Source: Tritrichomonas foetus
Taxonomy: Eukaryota > Parabasalia > Tritrichomonadida > Tritrichomonadidae
Direction of reading: 5' to 3'
Assembly (NCBI GenBank): GCA_001839685.1
Contig: MLAK01000889.1
Location: forward strand, 18,081-57,189
DNA length: 39,109 nucleotides
The position numbers and the translations under genes are program-made. This document shows, piece by piece, positions 18,280-26,858 of the stretch. The notes under the pieces are model-generated. The model saw only the letters and a program-made list of their open reading frames with translations. It was not told the DNA's origin and searched no databases. Numbering within the stretch: the first letter of the stretch is position 1; each line of letters opens with the position of its first letter.

Positions 18280-19517
18280 GAAAGTTTATTAGCCGACTAA
18301 ATTTTCATTCAAAAAGATGAATGTCCAGATTTTTATTGAATAGTTTACATTGTCAAAGTTGTTTCGATTTTGATCGATTTTTGATACATATTTCAAAATG
18401 AGGTGTCATTGTTTAATTGAAACATTATAATTCACAATGATTGTGACGCAATTGTTTGTTATCTTATTGTTAGATTGAAATATCGGTTTTTTGCATTAGC
18501 ATTTTTATTTATGAATCACATTCCATTCTATGAAGCATATTTTCGAGCAATAATGAATCCAAATTATTAAATATAGAAATGATCTTATTTTTAATGAATA
18601 ATTTTTAAAAAAATTTCGAAATTTGGTTTATTGAGAGATGCAATTTTTATGAAATAACCCTTGATGATAACAAATATTTAGACTTCAATAATCGAAAAAT
18701 ATGATGTTGTCTTCTGTTTACTGCAATATTAAGAGATATCCCATAAATATTAATAATAAATTTTTCTTCAAATTATGAAATTATTGTGAGAGAAAAAATG
18801 AAAACCCAATCATCGGAATAGATATTTAGGGATTGTTTCATTAGAAGCTTAACAATCTCATAATGACTTTCGTAACATGCTTTATGAAGTGATATTCGAT
18901 AAATACCATTAAAATATTCCTATTATAAATTCAAAATGATCATGAATACTTAAGACAAACTTTATCTTCTCAATTAATGTCTATATGTCGTAGTTGAAGA
19001 ATTAAAATATATCGGGAGGAAGCTTCTCTCCCTTTAAAATGCTCTTAGTCAGAATCTTTTTCATCATTGATCTATCAATTTCTGTAGAACTTATTAATAT
19101 TAATCCTGGGAATTTTTCTCTATAGAAATAACATATTCACTATAAATTTCCCAATTCATTGTTTGATTCACAATGTTACAAGGATTGAAATCATCATTTT
19201 TTGCAAATCAGATAGTATTTTTATTCTTTAATTAAATTCATCAAATACAATCATTTCCTTTTACATCAATATCACAATGGAAATTTTTCATGTTTTGACA
19301 TGTTAAATTATTGTTAAGAAAAGTAGCCATACTGAAAATATTTTGTCAGTTAGATGATATTACCTGAGTTATTCATGAATCTTATTTCAAGAGACTTTGG
19401 TAAAGCAATAAACTGATGAAAAATTGTTCTAATTTCACTGCGCTATCCGATTTAAATCAATAAAGTAGAAAAAGAAATTGATTACAAAATAAAGCATTTG
19501 TGAGTTTAATTAAAACT
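18280..19517. other. Long AT-rich intergenic region, possible relic at 19002-19330 (-)
   Basis: No intact gene. On the minus strand 19002-19330 starts with an ATG (MATFLNNNLTCQNMKNF) and contains protein-like segments in more than one frame. The last part (FPGLILISSTEIDRSMMKK, ending PPDIF) is open to a TAA at 19002. Reading it as one decayed gene requires stops and at least one frameshift, so it is tentative. It also covers the 3' flank of the cysteine-rich gene, where a SECIS element would be sought; I see no convincing one by eye. Confidence 0.3.
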
Positions 19518-19745
19518 TCACTCTGAACCACCACAAAAATGTCATGCTCCACATTGAGTTTTCACGTCACATTTGGTGCATACGTGTGCTTGAGTTGATG
19601 TTTTTATATGCTGACCGCATACTGGGCAGTTTGATCCATACCTTTTGATGCATCGATTACAAGCATGGCATTGATTGGCATTGCACGGTCCTTTGCAAAC
19701 TGCGCATGTTTTCCGGCATTTTTCACAGCACTTGATTTGTCCCAT
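19518..19745 (-). CDS. Small zinc-ribbon-like cysteine-rich protein with in-frame TGA
   Basis: Reading from the ATG at 19745 gives MGQIKCCEKCRKTCAVCKG and a series of CxxC knuckles (CEKC, CAVC, CHACNRC, CPVC, CTKC), probably binding several zinc ions. After 67 codons comes TGA (19542-19544). Without a break in frame it continues with His-Phe-Cys-Gly-Gly-Ser-Glu and a second TGA at 19518-19520. The first TGA sits exactly where a cysteine would complete both CGAx and xHFC as CxxC spacings. Possible readings are selenocysteine or readthrough, a Cys-to-stop mutation (TGT or TGC to TGA), or a sequencing error. The frame is open upstream to a TTG only, so the ATG is chosen. TCACTTTATA lies just before it, an excellent trichomonad initiator, which argues the gene is transcribed. 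No family name is assigned. Confidence 0.65.
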
Positions 19746-19760
19746 TATAAAGTGAAGAAT
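19746..19760 (-). promoter_or_regulatory. Initiator element of the cysteine-rich gene
   Basis: The coding strand reads TTCACTTTATA directly before the ATG, matching TCA(+1)Y(T/A) at about -10. It fits the very short 5' UTRs known in trichomonads and supports use of the ATG at 19745. Confidence 0.55.
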
Positions 19761-20240
19761 AAAATATTTCAAACAATAGACTTTGAAAATCTATTTTCCA
19801 ATGGTTTCTTATCAAATTTGCTTGCCCCATCACAATGTTTCCGGGCAATCTCAGTTTTTGATAATGCTAAAAATAGACGACTAACAATTCTTTCTTGATA
19901 TTGAGTTATACCAATTAATGAGCAAAGTAGTTTAATTAAAAAAGAGAACTTGGGCTAGTAAGGGGATTATATAAATAATAATAACAATTATAATAAAGAT
20001 ATTTTTATGATCTCCAAATTAGTGATTTTTTTACGTGTTATTCGGAATTTAAATCATAGATCTTATGAATAATATATCTAGTTTCATTTAGATAAAAAAT
20101 CGAAAATGACTATTTTGTATTTCAATTTAACGATCATTCCCTAGTTTTTTCCTCTTTGTGAAATAATTGATTTCTTCAAAAAAGGCAATTCCTAATAAAG
20201 TGAAATGAGAATGCCTGATGTGAAATTTAATCCAAAATTT
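19761..20240. other. AT-rich spacer without visible genes
   Basis: Upstream of the cysteine-rich gene and downstream of the 190-residue unknown gene, both on the minus strand. I see no coding signal, repeat or RNA gene. Confidence 0.5.
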
Positions 20241-20813
20241 TTATGAATATGCTTTTCTGAATAAATCTGAATCATATTCAACCTTTGAGTGAAAAGCATA
20301 TTCATCAAATGGAACATCTTCAAGAAGTGATAATGATCTAATTCCTTCTGTTTTCAAATAACATTTAAAACTTCTTGCTGCAAAAGAATCTTTCACAGGT
20401 GTAAAGTTGAATTCAATTTTGTGTTCTTCATGAATTCCATCTTCGACAATTCTTTTTATTCGTCTTGACACTTTTCTACCATCATTTGTTGAAGAACGAG
20501 AAATTGGTGTTGCTGCTATTCTTTCATCAAATCTTTGTATTTTTTTATGAATGTTTTTTTGTGGTGGATAATTATATGGAAGTGATGAAGTATTATTAAT
20601 TGAATGAAAAAGATAATCAGATGATTTCACTGGTTGAAGACTTATCTTTTTAATATTTGAATTACGGATAGGTGGCTTTGCAGTTTCAAAATTAAAATCA
20701 TTTTGATCATCTTTTGCAAAAGATTTTAAATGTTTTACTTGTGCATGAATAAATTCATAACTTCTATCATCATCTGGCCATTTCTCTTGAACTGTCTTCA
20801 CTTTCTTTTCCAT
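20241..20813 (-). CDS. Hypothetical basic protein, 190 residues
   Basis: No family is recognised. The frame is open for 190 codons from an ATG, far beyond chance in this AT-rich DNA, and the composition is mixed and protein-like. The N-terminal half is polar, with lysine-rich stretches (MEKKVKTVQEKWPDDDRSYE, RNSNIKKISLQP). A central basic segment GRKVSRRIKRIVEDG could bind nucleic acid or serve as a nuclear signal. The C-terminal part has HKIEFNFTPVKDSFAARSF and ends DLFRKAYS. No signal peptide, membrane segment or coiled coil is obvious. The stop TAAAAA overlaps a TAAA signal. It is divergent from IFT54 with about 230 bases between the starts, so the two could share a promoter region. Involvement with the flagellum would be guesswork. 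Confidence 0.75.
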   Translation of the reverse strand: MEKKVKTVQEKWPDDDRSYEFIHAQVKHLKSFAKDDQNDFNFETAKPPIRNSNIKKISLQPVKSSDYLFHSINNTSSLPYNYPPQKNIHKKIQRFDERIAATPISRSSTNDGRKVSRRIKRIVEDGIHEEHKIEFNFTPVKDSFAARSFKCYLKTEGIRSLSLLEDVPFDEYAFHSKVEYDSDLFRKAYS

Positions 20814-21041
20814 CTAAAAGAGGAAATCTTTATATATTTCACTTTTTGTGTGCATATTCAGCCATATTCCATAGAAAACTTAAAAAACGTATTTTCTCTT
20901 AAATTTGGCCTACAAATTCATGATATTTGACCTAAACTTTTTGAATTCACATTGGTTATTTATAACCATTTTCTGTCAAAAATATTATATACGTTTATTA
21001 ATTTTCATAAATAAAATTAAACACTTATCAAATTCCAATAA

Positions 21042-22709
21042 ATGAGTCTTGAAGCACTTGTCACACAAACAATCGAGGTTTTTAAACCATATGGAAAGCT
21101 CATGCCATCACTTGACCCAAAGTATTTCAATCGCCCACCGATTAAATTCCTTGCAATGACAGTTGGCGCTCTTAACAAGAAGCATGGATTTGCCAAAGAT
21201 GTTTTTACAGCAGATCAACTCAAAGGTAATCTTCCAGAACGTGAAGATAAACTCAATTTCTTCAACGTTTTGAAAGAATATACTCAAATCTTGTTAGGTC
21301 AATCAATTGATGTTGATTCAAAATCTATCGCCGCTGGTAAAGAAGTTGAAAAGACTTTGCTTTTCATGCAGTCTTTTGCACAAGCCGCTCAAAGTCCAGT
21401 CGTCCCGTTCGAAGAGGCTGCCGCCAAAGTCACAGGAGGAGGAGGAGGAGAAGCCAAGAAGTCATCATCATCAAAAGAGAAGAAAGAGTCCTCTTCCAAG
21501 AAAGAAGATGAAAAGAAGAGAGAATCATCACACTCAAAGAAAGAAGATGAAAAGAAGAGAGAGTCTCGTCATCATGACGATGATAAGAAGAAGGAATCTT
21601 CATCAAAGAAAGAATCTTCTCACTCAAAGAAAGATGAATCTTCTAAGAAAGAAGATGATTCAAAGAAAGAATCATCATCTAAGAAGGAGTCCTCATCCAA
21701 GCGTGATGAATCAAAGAAAGAATCATCTTCTAAGAAAGAGTCTTCTTCCAAGCGTGATGAATCGAAGAAAGAAGAAGCAAAGAAAGAATCATCTTCTAAG
21801 AAAGAATCTTCTTCCAAGCGTGATGAATCGAAGAAAGAGGAATCAAAGAAAGAATCCTCACACTCAAAGAAAGATGATGATTCAAAGAAAGATGATGAAA
21901 AGAAGAGAGAATCACGTCATCACGATGATGAAAAGAAGAAAGAATCACATCATCACGATGATGATAAAAAGAAAGAATCACATCATCATGATGATGATAA
22001 AAAGAAAGAATCACGTCATCATCATGACGATAAGAAGAAAGAATCATCATCATCTACGAGATCTAAGAAAGAAGAAGTTGAAGAAGTTGTTGAAGATGCA
22101 ACAGAAGCAGGACCATCAATTAATGCAAGAAAAGCACCACCAAAAGTTCGTGAAGAACAAAGTGTTGTAGTTGATGCCGTTGAACCAGAAATCATTCAAG
22201 AAGCAGATGATGATGAAGTTGATGATGTTTTTGTTGAAGAAGATGCCCGCGCACCAAATGCAGGTCCTGGCGAAGAAAATGGTATGCTTGTGAAAGATAT
22301 CCTTAACGCCTGCAGGCAAATTGGTTCTGAAAAAGCTGGTCAAGATCCATCAGATTTACTTGGTGATGCAGAAAGGTTTAGAGAAGGAATCGAATTAGCA
22401 AAAGGTTTACTTCAGCATCTTGCTAGATGTGCTACACCATTGGATACATTAATTCAATTCTCACAAGAGGATTTAGGCAATATGGAAAATGAATATAAGA
22501 GATGGACAGCAGAATGTGATAAACAGCAGAGACAGCTTGATGAAGAGCGAGCAATCACTGATCAAATTCTTCAAGAATTAGATTCAAAAGTGAATGAACT
22601 TGAAAAAGATATCATTCGTGAGCAAGCGAAACTTAGGGCAATTAAAGCAACAGCATTTTTGAAAGAAAATGATTTGATGAAACATTTTGCCTCAATGTGT
22701 GGTGCATAG
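21042..22709 (+). CDS. IFT54: Intraflagellar transport protein IFT54 (TRAF3IP1/MIP-T3)
   Basis: IFT-B subunit that binds tubulin and IFT20 and is needed for building flagella. Residues ~1-120 form the calponin-homology-like N-terminal domain: FNRPPIKFLAMTVGALNKKHGF, DREDKLNFF-like PEREDKLNFFNVLKEYTQ, and SKSIAAGKEVEKT, corresponding to the RIVAGHEPERTN region. Residues ~140-365 are very low-complexity Ser/Lys/Glu/His/Asp repeats (KKESSSKKESSSKRDE and RHHDDDKKKES types). An acidic linker follows, and residues ~430-555 form the C-terminal helical coiled coil (NEYKRWTAECDKQQRQLDEE). Domain order and the 555-residue length fit IFT54. The Lys/Glu-rich middle is typical of the family, though unusually repetitive here. 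The presence of the gene fits a flagellated trichomonad. Confidence 0.92.
   Translation: MSLEALVTQTIEVFKPYGKLMPSLDPKYFNRPPIKFLAMTVGALNKKHGFAKDVFTADQLKGNLPEREDKLNFFNVLKEYTQILLGQSIDVDSKSIAAGKEVEKTLLFMQSFAQAAQSPVVPFEEAAAKVTGGGGGEAKKSSSSKEKKESSSKKEDEKKRESSHSKKEDEKKRESRHHDDDKKKESSSKKESSHSKKDESSKKEDDSKKESSSKKESSSKRDESKKESSSKKESSSKRDESKKEEAKKESSSKKESSSKRDESKKEESKKESSHSKKDDDSKKDDEKKRESRHHDDEKKKESHHHDDDKKKESHHHDDDKKKESRHHHDDKKKESSSSTRSKKEEVEEVVEDATEAGPSINARKAPPKVREEQSVVVDAVEPEIIQEADDDEVDDVFVEEDARAPNAGPGEENGMLVKDILNACRQIGSEKAGQDPSDLLGDAERFREGIELAKGLLQHLARCATPLDTLIQFSQEDLGNMENEYKRWTAECDKQQRQLDEERAITDQILQELDSKVNELEKDIIREQAKLRAIKATAFLKENDLMKHFASMCGA
21475..22065 (+). repeat. Imperfect codon-level repeats within IFT54
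   Basis: Tandem degenerate units coding KKESSSKKESSSKRDES and DDEKKKESHHHDDD make up the central part of IFT54. All changes keep the frame. Length variation between strains would be expected. Confidence 0.85.
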
Positions 22710-22964
22710 AAGTACATTTTACATTTTATATTTTTAAACATTTGAATAAATGAATCTGTATTTTTCTTTTATGAATTGAAGCTTGCTAATATATTATTCC
22801 ATATTGCTATTGGAGCTCATCAACTAAAAATATAAGATCATCGCTCAAGAGCGAGAACATTGGATTATTGAGTGAATAGGATTACTTTCAAGAACGATAA
22901 CAAGGTTCAAGTTTTTAATGAAGTAAACTTAAATCACATGGAGAAATTCCTTGAATAATATAAT
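22710..22964. other. 3' flank of IFT54
   Basis: AT-rich spacer. TCGCTCAAGAGCGA near 22833-22848 is a short palindrome; nothing else stands out. Confidence 0.4.
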
Positions 22965-23126
22965 TTAGTCTTTGAGATTAATCTTTACACAGCCTTCAAC
23001 AACTGCTAAACCATCTCGTGAAAATAAAGGACATTTTTATGACTCGATATCAAATGAGAAAACGGAGAATGCACCATATTCCCAAAATTGAATCTCGTCT
23101 TGACTAACAATATCATATTTTAGCAT
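22965..23126 (-). pseudogene. Possible small gene split by one in-frame TAA
   Basis: From an ATG at 23126 the minus strand reads 29 codons (MLKYDIVSQDEIQFWEYG, ending FDIES), a TAA at 23037-23039, and then, in the same frame, 23 more codons (KCPLFSRDGLAVVEGCVKIN) to a final TAA. Both halves contain Trp, Gly, Ala, Val and Cys in proportions unlike AT-rich noise. I infer a decayed small gene or gene fragment in the spacer downstream of eL18. No family is recognised. Length alone is not decisive: one stop in 53 codons could occur by chance. Confidence 0.4.
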
Positions 23127-23357
23127 TTTCGAATTTTATATTTTATATTTTATCTACTTTAAAAGAATATGTTCAACAAGTGTGAGTGCTGTCATTAATT
23201 TTCAGGAGCTTTTTCTACGCCGATAATGTAAAAGAAAAATGAGTGCCGACCATTGGTCAAAAATTTAACCTATAATTTGATGAGAGTATTTTCAGAGAAA
23301 AAAGAGTGAAGATGAAAAAAGAAATAGCGAATTGTTATCAAAAGCAAGATGCATTCT

Positions 23358-23918
23358 TTAGACGTGGTATAACCTTGACTTCCTGCGGCCACGAGCTCTT
23401 TCGAATTTACGGCCATGTGACCTAACCTTTGGACGGGCAGCACTGTTGTCGTCACCTGGAGCTTGTCCGAAGTGCTTGACGGCTTCACGGCGTTTGCGGT
23501 CACCTTCGAGGAGGAGGCATTTGTCGCCTGTTGGTCTTTGGAGAGCGAGTTGATCGAATGTGAGGCATTCGCCACCAGCAGCAAGGATACGTGCGCGGGC
23601 TGTTTCGGAGAATCCGAGAGCGCAAACTTTCATTGATGGAACTTCGAGGAGACGTTCGTCGTTAACGATTTTGCCGACGCAGACGGCGATTGTTTCACTG
23701 TCTTGTTCTTTGAGGGCAACCATTAAGCGGGAGACGGAGAGTGGGCGGCGGTTTGTGTTGGAGAGGCAGAGGCGATGAGCAACCTTCTTGTTGAATTCAC
23801 TGCCAGAACGGCGGGCAATGAAAGAGTAAAGGTTGAAGAGCATCTTGAGTTGAACGTTCTCTGACTTTGGTTCGCGACGTGTCTTACGTCCAATGCGGTG
23901 GTTCATATCAACACCCAT
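23358..23918 (-). CDS. RPL18: 60S ribosomal protein eL18
   Basis: Structural protein of the large ribosomal subunit. The 186-residue product matches eL18 throughout. It shows MGVDMNHRIGRKTRREPKSE at the start, YLFIARRSGS-like SFIARRSGSEFN, CLSNTNRRPLSVSRL, the VGKIVNDERL core, FSETARARILAAGGECLTFDQLA and the basic end GRKFERARGRRKSRLYHV. The start coincides with the family start. The stop TAA lies in TAAAG and so overlaps a TAAA signal. A GGCCGATCCTTTTT element lies just upstream of the ATG. The raised G+C and biased codons fit a highly expressed gene. Confidence 0.97.
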   Translation of the reverse strand: MGVDMNHRIGRKTRREPKSENVQLKMLFNLYSFIARRSGSEFNKKVAHRLCLSNTNRRPLSVSRLMVALKEQDSETIAVCVGKIVNDERLLEVPSMKVCALGFSETARARILAAGGECLTFDQLALQRPTGDKCLLLEGDRKRREAVKHFGQAPGDDNSAARPKVRSHGRKFERARGRRKSRLYHV

Positions 23919-23922
23919 GTTG

Positions 23923-23936
23923 AAAAAGGATCGGCC
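23923..23936. promoter_or_regulatory. AAAAAGGATCGGCC element upstream of eL18
   Basis: Plus-strand string four bases upstream of the eL18 start codon, resembling the elements before SBDS and eL15. On the coding strand it reads GGCCGATCCTTTTT. The CCTTT part resembles the M5 motif reported at Trichomonas vaginalis transcription starts (recalled, not checked). Confidence 0.5.
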
Positions 23937-24799
23937 ATGACATAACCGTCATTTTGGTGAAATCTTGCTGATTTGTTATATAAAAAGTGAATGATGATTT
24001 TTTGAATATTTATTTGGTCTAAACGTCATAATCAATTCGAAATGCACGATTCTTGATTGAATCACGATTTTATTTATAAATAAATTCATTGAAAAACTGG
24101 TGATGAGTTTGGTGATGATGAATTCCTGCACAAACAAAAAAATCGATCTTCACTGAAGAAAGAAACACATAAGTAGAGTTTGTTATGCTCCTCTTTATGG
24201 AAAATGTAATGCCTACTAGATAAAAATTTCTATTGAAGTGTTGTGAAATCATGTTTGATATAGATTTATATAATGGACCGATTTATTTTTAATTCATCAT
24301 TGTTTTTATTAATGAATTTAATTTAATCAAAGAAGTTTTTCTAATTATAATATTCTTTTATAGATTAAAATGAATTTTTCATGAAGATATTCACGAGATG
24401 CATAAAATTTAGTTTCTCGAATTTCAATATATTATTCCAGTTTTTTCAATTAACGTGATACAGAAATTACAGATGTATACANGATTTCGTTGGTTTTCTC
24501 ATTCATGAAATTTGAGTTGGGATAATTTGAAGCGAAGCTGCAAATTATCACAACTTATAGGTCTACTTTTCACACGCTCCGTTAACCATTGCTAATGCAT
24601 AGATAGTAATATCAGCGGAAAAACTTTAAAAGCCAAATCTCAAATAGTATCAGAATAAAAAAGGTGGAATAGAATAAAAACGAATAAAAATAGAATTGTT
24701 ATATATATACATATATATATATATAGGAAATTCTAATTTAGGGTGATTGATATAATATTATTGTTTTAAATAGATATAATCAAGAAGTTAATCTATGTT
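23937..24799. other. Intergenic region, TA-rich
   Basis: Holds the upstream region of eL18, a (TA)n-type run at about 24701-24725 and one unresolved base at 24482. A 60-codon stretch at 24070-24252 (-) looks random. No gene or RNA is seen. Confidence 0.5.
24701..24725. repeat. Imperfect (TA)n microsatellite
   Basis: TATATATATACATATATATATATAT-like run with one C interruption, in the 3' flank of the membrane GTPase. Confidence 0.85.
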
Positions 24800-26047
24800 T
24801 TAGTCATTTGGGTCATTGATTTCATGATAAAATTCATTTAGCTTTACATTTGCATTTCGTGCTGTAGTCTCCCTAAATACTTTAATTCGTTGTAAATCAT
24901 TTTTATTTGGCCTTAAGAAGTAGAATATGATCCACAAAATAAATACAATTAATAAAACAGGATATATTGTTGCATTAAGATATACCCCACGGAAATTACA
25001 AGCAGCAAGTAAATAAGCTAAAAGGGATATAAAAAGTATTGTCGTAATATTGAATAAATTTTTCCTTTTGTTAAGAGAAACAGATGCTTTTTCTGCAGAA
25101 CGTGTAAGATCACTTAAATCTTGTGATAGTTGTGATAAATTAGATTGAACTGTGTTCTCGACAGCACGATCAATAATTTCACATAATAATGTCAAAGAGT
25201 TTGATTTTCGATTATCATCATTTTCATCCTCTTCCTCTTCGTTTAGTTTTTGCTGCTTGTCTGTTTTACGATCATTTTTCATTTTGGAAAGCGATGATCT
25301 TGGTAGATGAAATGGACGAACATCAATAGTTCTGTTTGTGACAGCTGATGAAAGTTTTTGAACAATTGATGCAATAATTCTGCTTCTTTCATCTTCATCC
25401 AAAGTATCTGATTTTGTTAAGAAGAAATGCATTCTATTTCTGGATTCTTCATGTGTCTTTTTAATAAAATTGATAAGAGGATCACAAAATGCTTGTGTTA
25501 ATGGATCAGAAAATACAAAAATTACTTGCGATTGTTTCGCAAGTTCCAACAAAATTTTTTCATTGTCATATGGAACACGATTTTCATCACCAATAAGGCC
25601 TGGTGTATCAATGAAAGTAACAAGTGTTGAACGATCTTCAATTGGTAATCTTTTTTCAGTTTGAAGGTTGTCAACGAAATGTGGAATATCTTTCATTCCT
25701 TCTAAAAAATCAAATGATCGTACTGTTGCAGCGCCATCAAGGGATTGCCTCCTTCTTCCTGTCGTAATAAAAGTAAATTTGCTTGTTTCAATAGCAGCAG
25801 ATACTTTTTGAATTGTATCTCCAAAGAACCAATTTGCAAAGCTAGATTTACCTGTAGAGTGGCTACCTACAATCAGTACAATAACTTTTTTTTGCGGAAG
25901 AAAAACTTGACGCTTCAAATATTTTTGGATGCTTGGAATTTTGGACATTGATAATAAACCATATTCATTTTGTGTGTAAATCGATGATATTTCTTCAAGG
26001 ACACTTTCTCTTTGTGTCAAAACTGCATTACTTGTATTATTCATCAT
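24800..26047 (-). CDS. Dynamin/EHD-like GTPase with C-terminal transmembrane hairpin
   Basis: A 415-residue large GTPase. It has P-loop GSHSTGKSS (61-69), resembling the GQYSTGKT loop of EHD ATPases, DTPG (147-150) and TKSD (211-214). The order and spacing fit the dynamin_N/EHD superfamily. Before the P-loop is LPQKKVIVLIV. After the G domain comes a lysine/glutamate-rich linker (NDRKTDKQQKLNEEEEDEND, about 258-277), a helical segment, then two hydrophobic helices (about 334-350 and 362-378) forming a hairpin, and a short basic helix. The hairpin recalls mitofusin and atlastin architecture, but the G domain does not look like atlastin. A membrane-remodelling or fusion role is inferred; the membrane is unknown. 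The stop TAAAA overlaps a TAAA signal. An EHD protein would end in an EH domain, which is absent here. Confidence 0.72.
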   Translation of the reverse strand: MMNNTSNAVLTQRESVLEEISSIYTQNEYGLLSMSKIPSIQKYLKRQVFLPQKKVIVLIVGSHSTGKSSFANWFFGDTIQKVSAAIETSKFTFITTGRRRQSLDGAATVRSFDFLEGMKDIPHFVDNLQTEKRLPIEDRSTLVTFIDTPGLIGDENRVPYDNEKILLELAKQSQVIFVFSDPLTQAFCDPLINFIKKTHEESRNRMHFFLTKSDTLDEDERSRIIASIVQKLSSAVTNRTIDVRPFHLPRSSLSKMKNDRKTDKQQKLNEEEEDENDDNRKSNSLTLLCEIIDRAVENTVQSNLSQLSQDLSDLTRSAEKASVSLNKRKNLFNITTILFISLLAYLLAACNFRGVYLNATIYPVLLIVFILWIIFYFLRPNKNDLQRIKVFRETTARNANVKLNEFYHEINDPND

Positions 26048-26348
26048 TTTCTATATTTTAAACGTGCACTATTAGACCCAAAATCAATAATCAACTTTTT
26101 CATTATTTATCTGGCCAATACATCAATTTCGATAAAGGTGTTTGATAGCATGTTGAAAATTACACAAGTTTCCCAATAAGGAATTTTGAGCATGATCTAA
26201 TATATTTACATATTCCATATAAGAAGCTCATAAACAATCAAAATATTAATAATAATTGATTAAGATGACATTTTTTATTTATTTTTATTTCGCACTGATC
26301 ATAAATACATATACATACATACCTTAAAAGCAAAATGATCAAATAAAA
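26048..26348. other. Short AT-rich spacer
   Basis: Lies between two minus-strand genes. I see no feature in it. Confidence 0.5.
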
Positions 26349-26858
26349 TTAAGTTGGTTGGAGAATCATTTTTTGAATTGATTGAATTTTCTTACTCATT
26401 AGTTCTTTTTGGTTCTTTGCAGTGTCTTCAGACGTAGATGAATTAGACCTTTCAAACTCCTTCAATAATTCATCAAGAGAGCATTTTAATTCGTCTTCAC
26501 AAAATCTGCTCAAATGTCCTGACAAAATGTCAAAAACTAATTTTTCATCAAGTTCACTGGGTTCATATATTTCTGAGTCAAAATTAGAATTCAATTTCGG
26601 ATTTTCAGGAGGCAGAAATGTGATTGTATCTATTTCGTCCCAATTAATTTCATCTGCATTTTCTTCGGAATCCATTTCATCTGACGCTAGAATAATGTTT
26701 GTAGTGGTGTCCTGCCGTTTTTGAGGTGAATGGCGTTTATGTAATTCTTCTTTTGCTTTCATTTCTTTATTGGAGGAAAGAATGCAATCAGGTAGTGTTT
26801 GTGGCTTATTGTTTTTTGGTGTGATTGCAAAAAAAGGACGTGAAAAAAGGTTTCCCAT
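26349..26858 (-). CDS. Hypothetical protein with probable N-myristoylation signal
   Basis: No family is recognised. The best start is the ATG at 26858, giving 169 residues beginning MGNLFSRPFFAIT. Gly2 and Ser6 make a classical N-myristoyltransferase site, with Arg7 nearby to hold the membrane. An initiator-like TCATTT lies about eight bases upstream on the coding strand, which supports this start over the longer open frame upstream. The middle is polar and acidic (ASDEMDSEENADEINWDEID). The C-terminal part is a helix-rich segment (ELDEKLVFDILSGHLSRF, CSLDELLKEFERSNS, KKIQSIQKMILQPT). The likely picture is a peripheral membrane adaptor of unknown role. It is divergent from nothing nearby and stands alone between the GTPase and a pseudogene. 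Confidence 0.65.
   Translation of the reverse strand: MGNLFSRPFFAITPKNNKPQTLPDCILSSNKEMKAKEELHKRHSPQKRQDTTTNIILASDEMDSEENADEINWDEIDTITFLPPENPKLNSNFDSEIYEPSELDEKLVFDILSGHLSRFCEDELKCSLDELLKEFERSNSSTSEDTAKNQKELMSKKIQSIQKMILQPT

Noticed and set aside
19100..19517. SECIS element for the cysteine-rich gene
   Set aside because: One ATGA...TGA arrangement on the reverse strand near 19335-19385 has only a four-base stem, so I do not call it a SECIS.
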